NCBI GenBank assembly: GCA_902792105.1
Contig: CADAYK010000006.1
Location: 1 to 64,000, forward strand
Length of the DNA: 64,000 nucleotides
Reading direction: 5' to 3'
Source of the DNA: an uncultured Ruminococcus sp.
GTDB lineage: Bacteria; Bacillota; Clostridia; Oscillospirales; Acutalibacteraceae
The position numbers and the translations under genes were made by a program. The notes beneath the pieces were generated by a model. The model was not told where the DNA came from and did not search any database. It saw only the letters and a program-made list of their open reading frames with translations. Shown piece after piece: positions 8,958-17,200 of this stretch (position 1 is the stretch's first letter; every line of letters starts with the position of its first letter).

Positions 8958-9102
8958 ACGCAACAAATGTTAAAGGGTTTTATTTGATAATATTATTATA
9001 TTCTGCTATAACAAATACCCTTTTGTATTGTACTACTTTATCATGTAAAAGGCAACAAAAATTCCCAAAAATATGTGCATAAATACAGTTGAAAACATAT
9101 TA

Positions 9103-9138
9103 AAACTCCGCGGCATTGTTGACGTTGCCGCGGAGCAC
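9103..9138 (-). terminator. Terminator of the NRPS/STAS operon
   Basis: Perfect 10-bp stem CTCCGCGGCA/TGCCGCGGAG followed on the minus strand by a short T-run. It lies 45 bases after the STAS gene and closes the operon that starts at the NRPS gene. Confidence 0.75.
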
Positions 9139-9179
9139 TTTTATATTTGTCATATGATTTTATAAGCCTGAATAAGCGG

Positions 9180-9476
9180 TTACCGAATATCGAGATAATC
9201 GGTAAAGCGTGTAATGTTAAAAATCTCCATAACCTTATTATTTACGTTCTTGAGCACAAGACCGTTTTTGCTTTCAAGCATATCGCTGGCATTCAAAATA
9301 GCTCTCAGCGCCGCTGAGCTAACATATTCCACGCCTGCCATATCAAGTATAAGCGAGTCGTGTTTTTCTCCGAGCTCGTTTATTTTGCTCTCAAATTCAT
9401 TTACTGTTACATGGTCGATTTTGCCCTCGGGCGCAATTACGGGTGTACCGTTGTCTTCAAAGATATTGATTTTCAT
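9180..9476 (-). CDS. STAS domain anti-sigma factor antagonist (SpoIIAA/RsbV-like)
   Basis: A 98-residue single STAS domain, the phosphorylatable switch protein of a partner-switching system. The signature DMAGVEYVSSAALRAIL spans about 45-61; Ser54 aligns with the serine phosphorylated in SpoIIAA-type proteins. Instead of the common SSGL it reads SSAAL, a mild variation. The start ATG overlaps the stop of the CapA-family gene (TAATG) and its AAGGAG lies inside that gene, so the two are coupled. As last gene of the NRPS operon, it is the natural substrate for the HATPase and PP2C domains encoded upstream. That pairing is inference from context. Confidence 0.9.
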   Translation of the reverse strand: MKINIFEDNGTPVIAPEGKIDHVTVNEFESKINELGEKHDSLILDMAGVEYVSSAALRAILNASDMLESKNGLVLKNVNNKVMEIFNITRFTDYLDIR

Positions 9477-10663
9477 TATTCTTTCTCCTTTATTTGTTTT
9501 TCTTTCAGCAAATCGCTGAGTATTTGGTTGCCGATTTCATTGAATTCCTCGTTGCGAAGAAACATTTGCATTCCAAGCAGCTGCTGTACTGTGTATGAAT
9601 TTTTCAGGTATTCCGAAAACTCACCGGGGCTCAGCGTCTTTCGCTTTTCCGCATCCTTCGCGTTTACTCCCCTGAACAGCGAGAAAAATATATTTGTCCA
9701 ATTTGCGCAGTCATTTCCAAACCGGTTTTCAAATTCCGCCTGCGCCTGTTTGTCGCCTTTCAGCAAAGCGTCATGCGTTTTGCTTCGGGCGTAAAAGCCG
9801 CTAAGATCCTGCGCTTCGTCATAAACACAGCCCTTTTCAGTGCGCAAAACACGGTGCGGCTTTGCTTCAAAACCATCTGCCGATATATTCAGCTCCAGCA
9901 CTAAGCCCTCTGCGAGCAGGGGTGTAACTTCATTGCGGAAATGGAAGCAAAAGTTGCCTTGTCCGTACAGCAGATACGCATTTTTGTAGTACTCTTCCTC
10001 GCCGACTGCGTGAGTATGCTGTGAGATCACCACATCGGCGCCGTTGTCTGCCATGCGGTGAAACCTGCGGCGCATTTTTTCGCTGTTATAATGAGTTCCC
10101 TCTATGCCCCCGTGATAGAGTACGATAAGAAAATCACAATGGTTTTTCAACTCTTTTATTTCTTCGCAAACCCTGTATTCGTCGTAAAGGTTCACGCCCG
10201 GGTAATCTTCGCGCGGAGCATTCTCAAACTGCTCTGTGGCATTATAGAGAACAATTTTTCTGCCGCTGTCCTCTATTTCGGCATAAGCCTTGACGGATGA
10301 CGAATTGTCTCCCCAACCAAAATATCCGATGCCGTTTTCGGAAAGCGTTTTGCAGGTATCAAGGTAACCTTGTTTTCCGTAATCCATGGAATGGGTGTTA
10401 CCTAAAGAAGCATAGTCAATTCCGAGATTTTTAATTGCCTTTATTGAGGAAACGGGAGCTTTTATACTCGGACCGATTTTTTCAACCGGATGCCCGCTGT
10501 CGGTAAAGCAGCCCTCAAAGTTACATACGCGGTAATCTGCCGAAGCAAACAAATCACAAAGCGTTTTGCCGAACAGTTCCTGAATATCTCCCGACTCAAA
10601 CAAATCGCAGTTGCACGGCATGGGAAGCAGATCGCCGGCGATGATTATTTTTGTGCTCTTCAT
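9476..10663 (-). CDS. CapA-family metallophosphatase-like protein, cytoplasmic
   Basis: A 395-residue protein of the CapA (poly-gamma-glutamate synthesis) family, with a calcineurin-like fold. Metal-ligand motifs are in order: GDLL (residues 10-13), NFEG, GNTHSMDYG, YHGGIEG and QHTHAVG. No signal peptide or membrane anchor is visible, unlike many capsule CapA proteins, so it probably acts in the cytoplasm. The last 110 residues are charged and of unknown role. It sits 10 bases after the phosphatase-HATPase gene and overlaps the STAS gene by one base. No other capsule genes are present, so a role in polyglutamate synthesis is not supported; it may modify or hydrolyse something linked to the NRPS product. 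Confidence 0.8.
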   Translation of the reverse strand: MKSTKIIIAGDLLPMPCNCDLFESGDIQELFGKTLCDLFASADYRVCNFEGCFTDSGHPVEKIGPSIKAPVSSIKAIKNLGIDYASLGNTHSMDYGKQGYLDTCKTLSENGIGYFGWGDNSSSVKAYAEIEDSGRKIVLYNATEQFENAPREDYPGVNLYDEYRVCEEIKELKNHCDFLIVLYHGGIEGTHYNSEKMRRRFHRMADNGADVVISQHTHAVGEEEYYKNAYLLYGQGNFCFHFRNEVTPLLAEGLVLELNISADGFEAKPHRVLRTEKGCVYDEAQDLSGFYARSKTHDALLKGDKQAQAEFENRFGNDCANWTNIFFSLFRGVNAKDAEKRKTLSPGEFSEYLKNSYTVQQLLGMQMFLRNEEFNEIGNQILSDLLKEKQIKEKE

Positions 10664-10673
10664 AATACCTCCT

Positions 10674-12482
10674 TTAATAATCCATGTTTATTGTCAGAAC
10701 ATTTTGACCGTTTTCATATGAATAGCTGACGTCGCTCATCAGCTTCTTAACAATAAATAATCCCAAACCGCCGGGCTTACGCTTATTAAGCGGCTGATCG
10801 ATATCCGGCTCCTTGACGTGTAACGGATTAAAAGGTTCTCCGTAGTCCTTAAAAACAACAGTCATTCTTCGATCGCGTGACTTGGTGATGATTTCGATCT
10901 CGCCGCCGTTTTCATAAGCATAGGAATCTATATTCGCAAGGATTTCGGATGATGCTATTGTGATCCTGTCTACCGTTGCGCTGTCGCAGCCTGCTTCGGT
11001 GCAGCGTTCGGAAATGTATTCTGTCACACTCTCAAAGGTATCTTTTGAAAGGAAAAACTTTTTACTGTCGGGAGGCGCCACTTCAAGCTTTTTCTTGAAT
11101 GACAGTGCCAATACCGTGACGTCGTCATATTTGTCATTTCCTTTTTCAAACTCATTTACAGCTTTGCGCAGGGACAACACTAATTCCTTCTGGTTTTTTT
11201 CCTTGTTCACCGTCAGAACATCAATAAGTCTGTCATTGCCGAAGAAGCTCTCGTCAACCGCCTGCGCTTCCGAAACACCGTCGGTGTAGAGAACCAGCTT
11301 GTCGCCGGGATTAAGCTTGATCTTGTTTTCCATATATCTCGCAAGCCGTTTTCTTCCGAGAACAAAATTAGGCTCTGACTTCAAAAATTCGGGTTCTCCG
11401 CCGTTGCGGATAATAACCGGAAAATTGTGTCCGGCATTTGAGTATGACAAAACGCCGGTGGTCAAATCAATGCAGCCTAACCAGCAGGTTACAAAAAACT
11501 TTTCGGGATTTGACTGCTGCAAATACCTGTTTGTATGTTCAAAAACCTTGTCTGTAAAAATTAGCGACTGCGAATACACCTTGATCAGCGTTTTTGATAA
11601 CGTCATAAACATTGCCGCCGCCATTCCGTGACCGGACACATCTCCCACTACAATAGCCAAATGTGTATCGTCAATAAGAAAATAGTCATAAAAGTCACCG
11701 CCGACCTCGGTTGCCATTCTCATGTCGGCATAAACTCCGTAAGATTCGTTATCGGGGAAATCTCTTGACAAAATGCCTTTCTGGATATTTTGCGCCACAT
11801 TGAGCTCCGCCTCGGTTGACAGGTTTATGCTGAGCAGCTCGCCCTGCCTGATAGTGAATCTTTTGCTGTTGGCTGAAAGATATACCGATACGATCACCAT
11901 GCTGATAGCCGTAAGTATGATAAAGCTGCGGCTTTGAAGTATTAAAACTACAGTTTCATCCGTAAAATCAAAAGCGGTTTTTACAATGGTTAAAAAATTA
12001 TAATTGACAATACCTTCATCGTCAAATAACGGCGGAACGATATTCATGCAACCGATATACATCATTAAAACGCAGGCCAAACCGGTGATCAACGTAAAAT
12101 ACGGCCGGAAATAAAAGCTGTTTATAAAAGGCAGCATAATAAACAACAACGCTATTAAGTCTGTAAAGCCGCAAAGGTAAAACAGCGACGCCATAATAAT
12201 AATATTGTTGAAATATTTGATCCAAGGATAGCATTTTTTGCGAAATACAGCGTTCACTATAATTCCGGGCAAGAGCACGATTCCTGCTCTTATTCCGAAA
12301 AAGAACCGGGTATCGTCCCAACCGTTTGACAAAATGTAAATCAAGATAGCCGATTCAAAAGCGGTCATAATCAGCATATAGACAAAGTTTATGCGTTGCT
12401 CGGCACCTCGAAACAAACCCATTGTGTACTTAGAGAGTTTCTCCTGTTTTTTATTTATGAAATTAAAAATCCTGCTCACCAC
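10674..12482 (-). CDS. Membrane PP2C phosphatase fused to RsbW-like HATPase
   Basis: A 602-residue fusion. Residues 30-205 form about six membrane segments; a PP2C/SpoIIE phosphatase domain spans about 245-465 with GGDFYD (261-266), DVSGHG (281-286), SNAGH, TDG (400-402) and DD (453-454). A GHKL ATPase domain follows at about 475-602, with N box SSEILANIDSYAY (511-523), YGEPFNP and GGLGLFIVKK (571-580). Opposing activities, antagonist phosphatase and antagonist kinase or anti-sigma binder, are thus on one chain. The start is GTG, with no strong ribosome site, five bases after the MATE-HATPase gene, suggesting coupled translation. The closest parallel in this window is the two-gene version at 808-2672. 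Domain calls are firm; the signal sensed is unknown. Confidence 0.88.
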   Translation of the reverse strand: MVSRIFNFINKKQEKLSKYTMGLFRGAEQRINFVYMLIMTAFESAILIYILSNGWDDTRFFFGIRAGIVLLPGIIVNAVFRKKCYPWIKYFNNIIIMASLFYLCGFTDLIALLFIMLPFINSFYFRPYFTLITGLACVLMMYIGCMNIVPPLFDDEGIVNYNFLTIVKTAFDFTDETVVLILQSRSFIILTAISMVIVSVYLSANSKRFTIRQGELLSINLSTEAELNVAQNIQKGILSRDFPDNESYGVYADMRMATEVGGDFYDYFLIDDTHLAIVVGDVSGHGMAAAMFMTLSKTLIKVYSQSLIFTDKVFEHTNRYLQQSNPEKFFVTCWLGCIDLTTGVLSYSNAGHNFPVIIRNGGEPEFLKSEPNFVLGRKRLARYMENKIKLNPGDKLVLYTDGVSEAQAVDESFFGNDRLIDVLTVNKEKNQKELVLSLRKAVNEFEKGNDKYDDVTVLALSFKKKLEVAPPDSKKFFLSKDTFESVTEYISERCTEAGCDSATVDRITIASSEILANIDSYAYENGGEIEIITKSRDRRMTVVFKDYGEPFNPLHVKEPDIDQPLNKRKPGGLGLFIVKKLMSDVSYSYENGQNVLTINMDY

Positions 12483-12487
12483 CCATT

Positions 12488-14221
12488 CTAATAACTTACG
12501 GCAACATTTGTAACATTGAAGCCCAAAACCCTGTTGTAGTTGATAGATGAGCTCAACATTCTTACAAGCTCCAAGCCGGTAATGCGCTTTCCGCTGTTGT
12601 CGATAAAATCGGTAGGATCAAACTCCGCGCCGTCATCGCGCAAACGTACATTTACCTTGTCAGGCAACACACGCACGCAAACATCGACGGCGCTGTTGCC
12701 GTTGGATTCCGAGTAATTAGCAATATTGTGGCATAATTCCTCAACCGTAACGCCGATTGCGTTCGAGGTGTTTTCGGGAACGTTTTGCTGTTTACAAAAT
12801 TCCATCGCTTCCTCCGAGGCACGGATCGCCTCGGGGATTTCATTCTTTATAGAAAAGTCATAGATCACTCCGTCCTCTTCCTCAATACCGAGAAGATTCT
12901 TTTTGTGACGGATTTTTTTGCTGACTGCCATGGCAATCAAGGTGATGATCACGGTAACTGCTTTGGAAACCGGGAAGGATACCCACAGCCAGTATATATC
13001 ATAGTGAGCAAACCAGAACATCAGCGGCACAATGGTGAGCACGCCGTCAAGCATTACCAGCAAATTGGCAAGCCCGCGCTGTTTTGTCGCCTGGAAAAAC
13101 GTTCGCATAACATATATTACCGCAAGAATGGGAATATTGATTGAGAAAATGCGGAACGTGACGGCAAAAATCTCTGTAATCTGAGCATCTGTAAGTCCGT
13201 ACAGAGAGGCGAGCTGAACCGGAAACAGCTCGGAAACAATAAGCACGACCACGGAAAGCGCAACGGTTACGATCATACCGTAACGCAGCGTAAGCCGCTG
13301 ACCGTTGGCGTCCTTTTCTCCGTAAAGTGCGCCGAGTATCGGCAAAAGCGTCATTGACGCGCCTTCTACCAAAATAAACGCAAGGCTGTTCAGCGAAAAA
13401 GATACCGAGGCAATTTTGCCTCCCAACACACCGGTATATGAAAGAATGATCGCGTTTGTAAAGAACAGGCGCAGGAAGTTGCACACATAAATCAGCGCCG
13501 AAGGAAGTCCTACGCTGAAGATCTTGCCGAGCATTTTGAGCTTTTTAAACGCGGCTTTTGTGAAGTGCACCGTGCGCTTTTCAGCCTTAAAATATATGAT
13601 AGTCAAGACAGAGCCTGCCAAATATCCAGTTACCGTAGCCCAGCCGGCTCCGGCAACGCCCCAGCCGAAAACCGCCATATAGAGATAATCGCAAAACAGA
13701 TTGATAATATTTGAGACAACAGGCAGCACTGTGGCAAGCTTGCGCAAGCCGTCGGTTCTGGCGTAGGCGGCTGTTTGATTCACAATTGCAACAAGCGGCG
13801 TCAGCACCCACAGCGGCAAAAGATAATCCACGACCAACGCGGACAGCTCCTCGTTGCCTTGAGCAAGCAGCTGAGCGGTGGGAATAATAGCAGCTATTCC
13901 GATAATGGAAATCAAAACTGTTGAAAGTATACCTGCCCAAAAAGACAGAGTGAACGCGGTGTCGGCAGATTTTTGATCACGCTTGCTCTTGTAGATAACG
14001 GACAGCGTGTTGCCGCCAAAGGTAAACATAGCGATCGGGATACTGCGTAAAAACACGATGGATGTCGTAAGATTTATGGCATACAGCTGTACCGTTCCGA
14101 GAATTTGGCCAACCATTATGCCGTCCAAAATGCTCGAAAGGTAATTTGATGCTGTCATTGCCAAGGTCGCAACCAAAAGGCTGCGGTATTTTTTATTTAG
14201 AAGTGTACCGTTTCTTTTCAT
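12488..14221 (-). CDS. MATE family exporter fused to a C-terminal RsbW-like HATPase
   Basis: A 577-residue protein. Residues 1-445 form a twelve-segment MATE transporter; the pattern LSSILDGIMVGQILG near 28-42 and repeated half-structure are typical. A cytoplasmic extension from about 452 forms a GHKL ATPase domain with N box VTVEELCHNIANYS, a G1-like DDGAEFDP and a reduced G2 region around TGLELVRML. The ordinary MATE at 52288-53658 lacks this extension. The gene starts 14 bases after the NRPS gene with AGAAGGG before ATG, so it is the likely exporter of the NRPS product. The fused domain may act as an anti-sigma or antagonist kinase reporting transporter state. Domain identity is seen; that coupling is inferred. 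Confidence 0.88.
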   Translation of the reverse strand: MKRNGTLLNKKYRSLLVATLAMTASNYLSSILDGIMVGQILGTVQLYAINLTTSIVFLRSIPIAMFTFGGNTLSVIYKSKRDQKSADTAFTLSFWAGILSTVLISIIGIAAIIPTAQLLAQGNEELSALVVDYLLPLWVLTPLVAIVNQTAAYARTDGLRKLATVLPVVSNIINLFCDYLYMAVFGWGVAGAGWATVTGYLAGSVLTIIYFKAEKRTVHFTKAAFKKLKMLGKIFSVGLPSALIYVCNFLRLFFTNAIILSYTGVLGGKIASVSFSLNSLAFILVEGASMTLLPILGALYGEKDANGQRLTLRYGMIVTVALSVVVLIVSELFPVQLASLYGLTDAQITEIFAVTFRIFSINIPILAVIYVMRTFFQATKQRGLANLLVMLDGVLTIVPLMFWFAHYDIYWLWVSFPVSKAVTVIITLIAMAVSKKIRHKKNLLGIEEEDGVIYDFSIKNEIPEAIRASEEAMEFCKQQNVPENTSNAIGVTVEELCHNIANYSESNGNSAVDVCVRVLPDKVNVRLRDDGAEFDPTDFIDNSGKRITGLELVRMLSSSINYNRVLGFNVTNVAVSY

Positions 14222-14235
14222 TGTAAATACCCTTC

Positions 14236-17200
14236 TTAACGTTTGAGATTATCCTTGCGGAAGAACAAAAATCCCCTCAAGACATTGATAAAGTCGTTAA
14301 CATATTTTTCGTTGCTCGCGTTCCAGAAAAAGCCCATGCGCGCGAGAATTTGCGTAGTGTAGTGTGCGCTGCACGGAAGCGCCGCGATTTTTTTGCCGTG
14401 AGCGGTGTTCATATATGCCGTCATGCTCGAAAGAATTGCAGCCTTGTCGGGATCCTTCTGCGCCTCGTTGAGCGCCGCGGCAAACACATCATATTCAACA
14501 AACTCGATGTTGTTTCCGTTCTTGTTCATCTGGCGGATGATATCGCCGAGCGGCAGTGTGTGATTGTTGACCGCGTTGAACACACAGCAAGCCTGCGGTG
14601 TTTTTGCCAGCTTCAGGAAAGCCTCGCAGGAGCGGTCGATCGGTCCCATGCAAACCTGGTTTTCAATCATTGCATATGGGAAGCAGCCAAGCAGGCTGTA
14701 GCTGCGCAGTCTGCCCATAAAGTTGTTTGTAAGGAAGTTGATCTGGAATTCGCCGTCGGATTCACGCGCGGCAAGAGTTCCCACGCGGATAACCTTGGCG
14801 TCCAAACCTTCGGCGGCGGCTTCAAGCACCTTGCGCTCGCCCAAAAGCTTTGACGAGGTGTATTTGTTGTCAAGTGTCTGACCAAAGTACAGCGACTGTT
14901 CGTCAAGCTCTCTGCGGCTCAGTTTTTCGACGTCGTCAGTTGTGCCGGAAACCGAAACCGTAGAGAAATGGATCAGTCTTGCGCCGGTTTTTTCACACAG
15001 CTTAACACAGTTTACCGCGCCGCCGACGTTGATATCCTCAATGTCAGTTCCGTTTGAAAAATGCTTTACATTAGCCGCGCAGTTAAAGACAGTGTTTACC
15101 GGCAAGGCTTCAAACGGTTCAAAATATTTGTAATCGGTAACGTCACCGTTAAGAACCTCTACTCTCTCTTCAAACTCCTTTTCATAATCGGTGCCGAAGT
15201 AGTAGAACATAATATTTTCGAGACGTTCGCGGGCAGTGTCGAATTTGCCCTTGCGAATCATACAGTAAGCCTTTCCGTTTTCGTTTTTAAGGAATTCCGC
15301 AAGCAGATGAGCCCCCATATAGCCCGTCGCTCCCGTGATCATTACGTTGCCGAGCTCACGCAGCGGCTCGGACTTGAACGCGTCAACGGTGTTTTGTGAA
15401 AGCAATTCATTTATTTTTGTGTAATCATAATTGTCAAAGTCAAAGAGCTTGCCCGTATCATTGACCTCGCCGTCCTTGAACAGCTCTGCCAAGGCGCGCG
15501 GAGTGGTGTATTTAAATACATCTCCGTAGGTTATCTCGAACCCGTTTTCAGAAGCGTCAAGCACAACAGAGGTAACGATAAGCGAAGTTCCGCCGATTTC
15601 GAAGAAGTCATCGGTTGCGCCTACCCTGTCTAATTTAAGCGCCTTCTTAAAGGATTCGCAGAAGAATTCTTCGGTAGCATTGGCAGGCGCGGCATACTCT
15701 CCCAGACTTACGGGTACCGGGTCGGGCAGCATCTTAACGTCGGTTTTGCCGTTGGCGGTAACGGGCATCTCGTTAAGTTGAAGATATGCTGTGGGCACCA
15801 TGTAGTGCGTAAGGTGTTTTTTCAGTTCGTCACGCAGAGCGTCAATGTCAATTTCGGAACCTGCGGTAAAGTAGGCGCAGAGGTTGTCCTGACCGTTGAG
15901 CTTACGGATAATTACCGCAACCTTTTTAATATTCGGCTGAGCGGCTATCAAGCCCTCGATTTCTCCGAGCTCGATCCTCAGACCTCTCAGCTTGACCTGA
16001 TTGTCAAGTCTGCCTAAAATCATAACATTGCCGTACCTGTCCCATTTGGCGTAATCGCCGGAGCGGTACATACGCGCGTTGTTAAATTCCACGAATGCCT
16101 CGGCGGTTTTTTCGGGAAGATTTTTGTAGCCCTTTGCCACACCCGTGCCGCCGATATACAGTTCGCCCGTAACGCCGTAGGGTAAAGCATCGCCGAACTT
16201 ATCAACGATAATTTCATGATAATTTAGAAGCGGTCTTCCTACGGTGACATAATCTGCGTTTGTCAGATCCGCCGCATTGCATGAAACCGTAATTTCGGTA
16301 GGTCCGTATGTGTTTACGATTTTAATATCCTTTGAACACTTTTTGATCTCGTCCCTGAGCGAAATCGGGTAGCCCTCGCCTCCCGACATAACGAGTTTGC
16401 ACTTTGCAAGCGCGTTTTTGAACGGCTCATAGTCCATATACTGCTGCAAGCGCGAGGGAGTAGCGTTAATACAGTCTACATTATATTTTTTCATAAGCTC
16501 TGCCAGTGCGCGCGGGTCGTTCATCTCGTCTTCCGCCGCGAACACAAGAGTTTTGCCGTTGCAGAAAGCCGCCGTATGCTCCTTAAAGGACATATCAAAC
16601 GAAACGGTAGTCACCGAAAGATATGAGGTTATGTTGTTTTTCAGATAATAAATATGTGAGTTAGCGGGATGCGCAGTGAGGTAATTGCATATTCCTCTGT
16701 GGCGCAGCATAACTCCTTTAGGCTTGCCTGTTGAACCCGAGGTGTAAATCATGTAGCTGAGATCTCGGTCGCTCATTGTCACATCCGGGTTTTCCGTTTT
16801 TTCGCCGTCAAGGATTTCATCAACGTCAATCGCCTTGTCAGCAGGATAATCAGAGAGCTTGTCTTTAGTTGTGATAATAAAAGAAGCTTCACTGTCGTCA
16901 ATAATATGGTTGATTCTGTCCGCCGGATACTGGGGATCACAGGGAATGAACGATGCGCCTGCCTTGTTTACGCCGAACATACAGGCAAAGAAGCAGCTTT
17001 CTCTCGGGAGAAGCAGCGCCACGCTGTCCCCTGTTTTGATTCCTCTGTCAATAAGATTATGAGCGGCTATATTTGCTTTTTCGTTAAGCTCGCGGTAAGT
17101 AAGAGTCGCATCCTTGGCAATCAGCGCTGTTTTTTCGGAATTCTCAGCTGCGCTGCGCTCAAACATTTTATGCAGCAGTGTTTCGTCGAGCTCAGCCTCA

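Larger units (their letters stand above)
8842..9179. other. Intergenic region with repeat fragment and terminator
   Basis: A 338-base region upstream of sstT and downstream of the STAS gene. It holds a repeat fragment (8908-8957) and a terminator (9103-9138), listed separately. The AT-rich stretch 8980-9050 contains possible -10 boxes for sstT, but I could not assign a convincing -35. Nothing looks coding. Confidence 0.5.

Noticed and set aside
9476..10663. CapA-like gene as sign of a capsule locus
   Set aside because: No CapB/C/D-type or glycosyltransferase genes are adjacent and the protein has no export signal.
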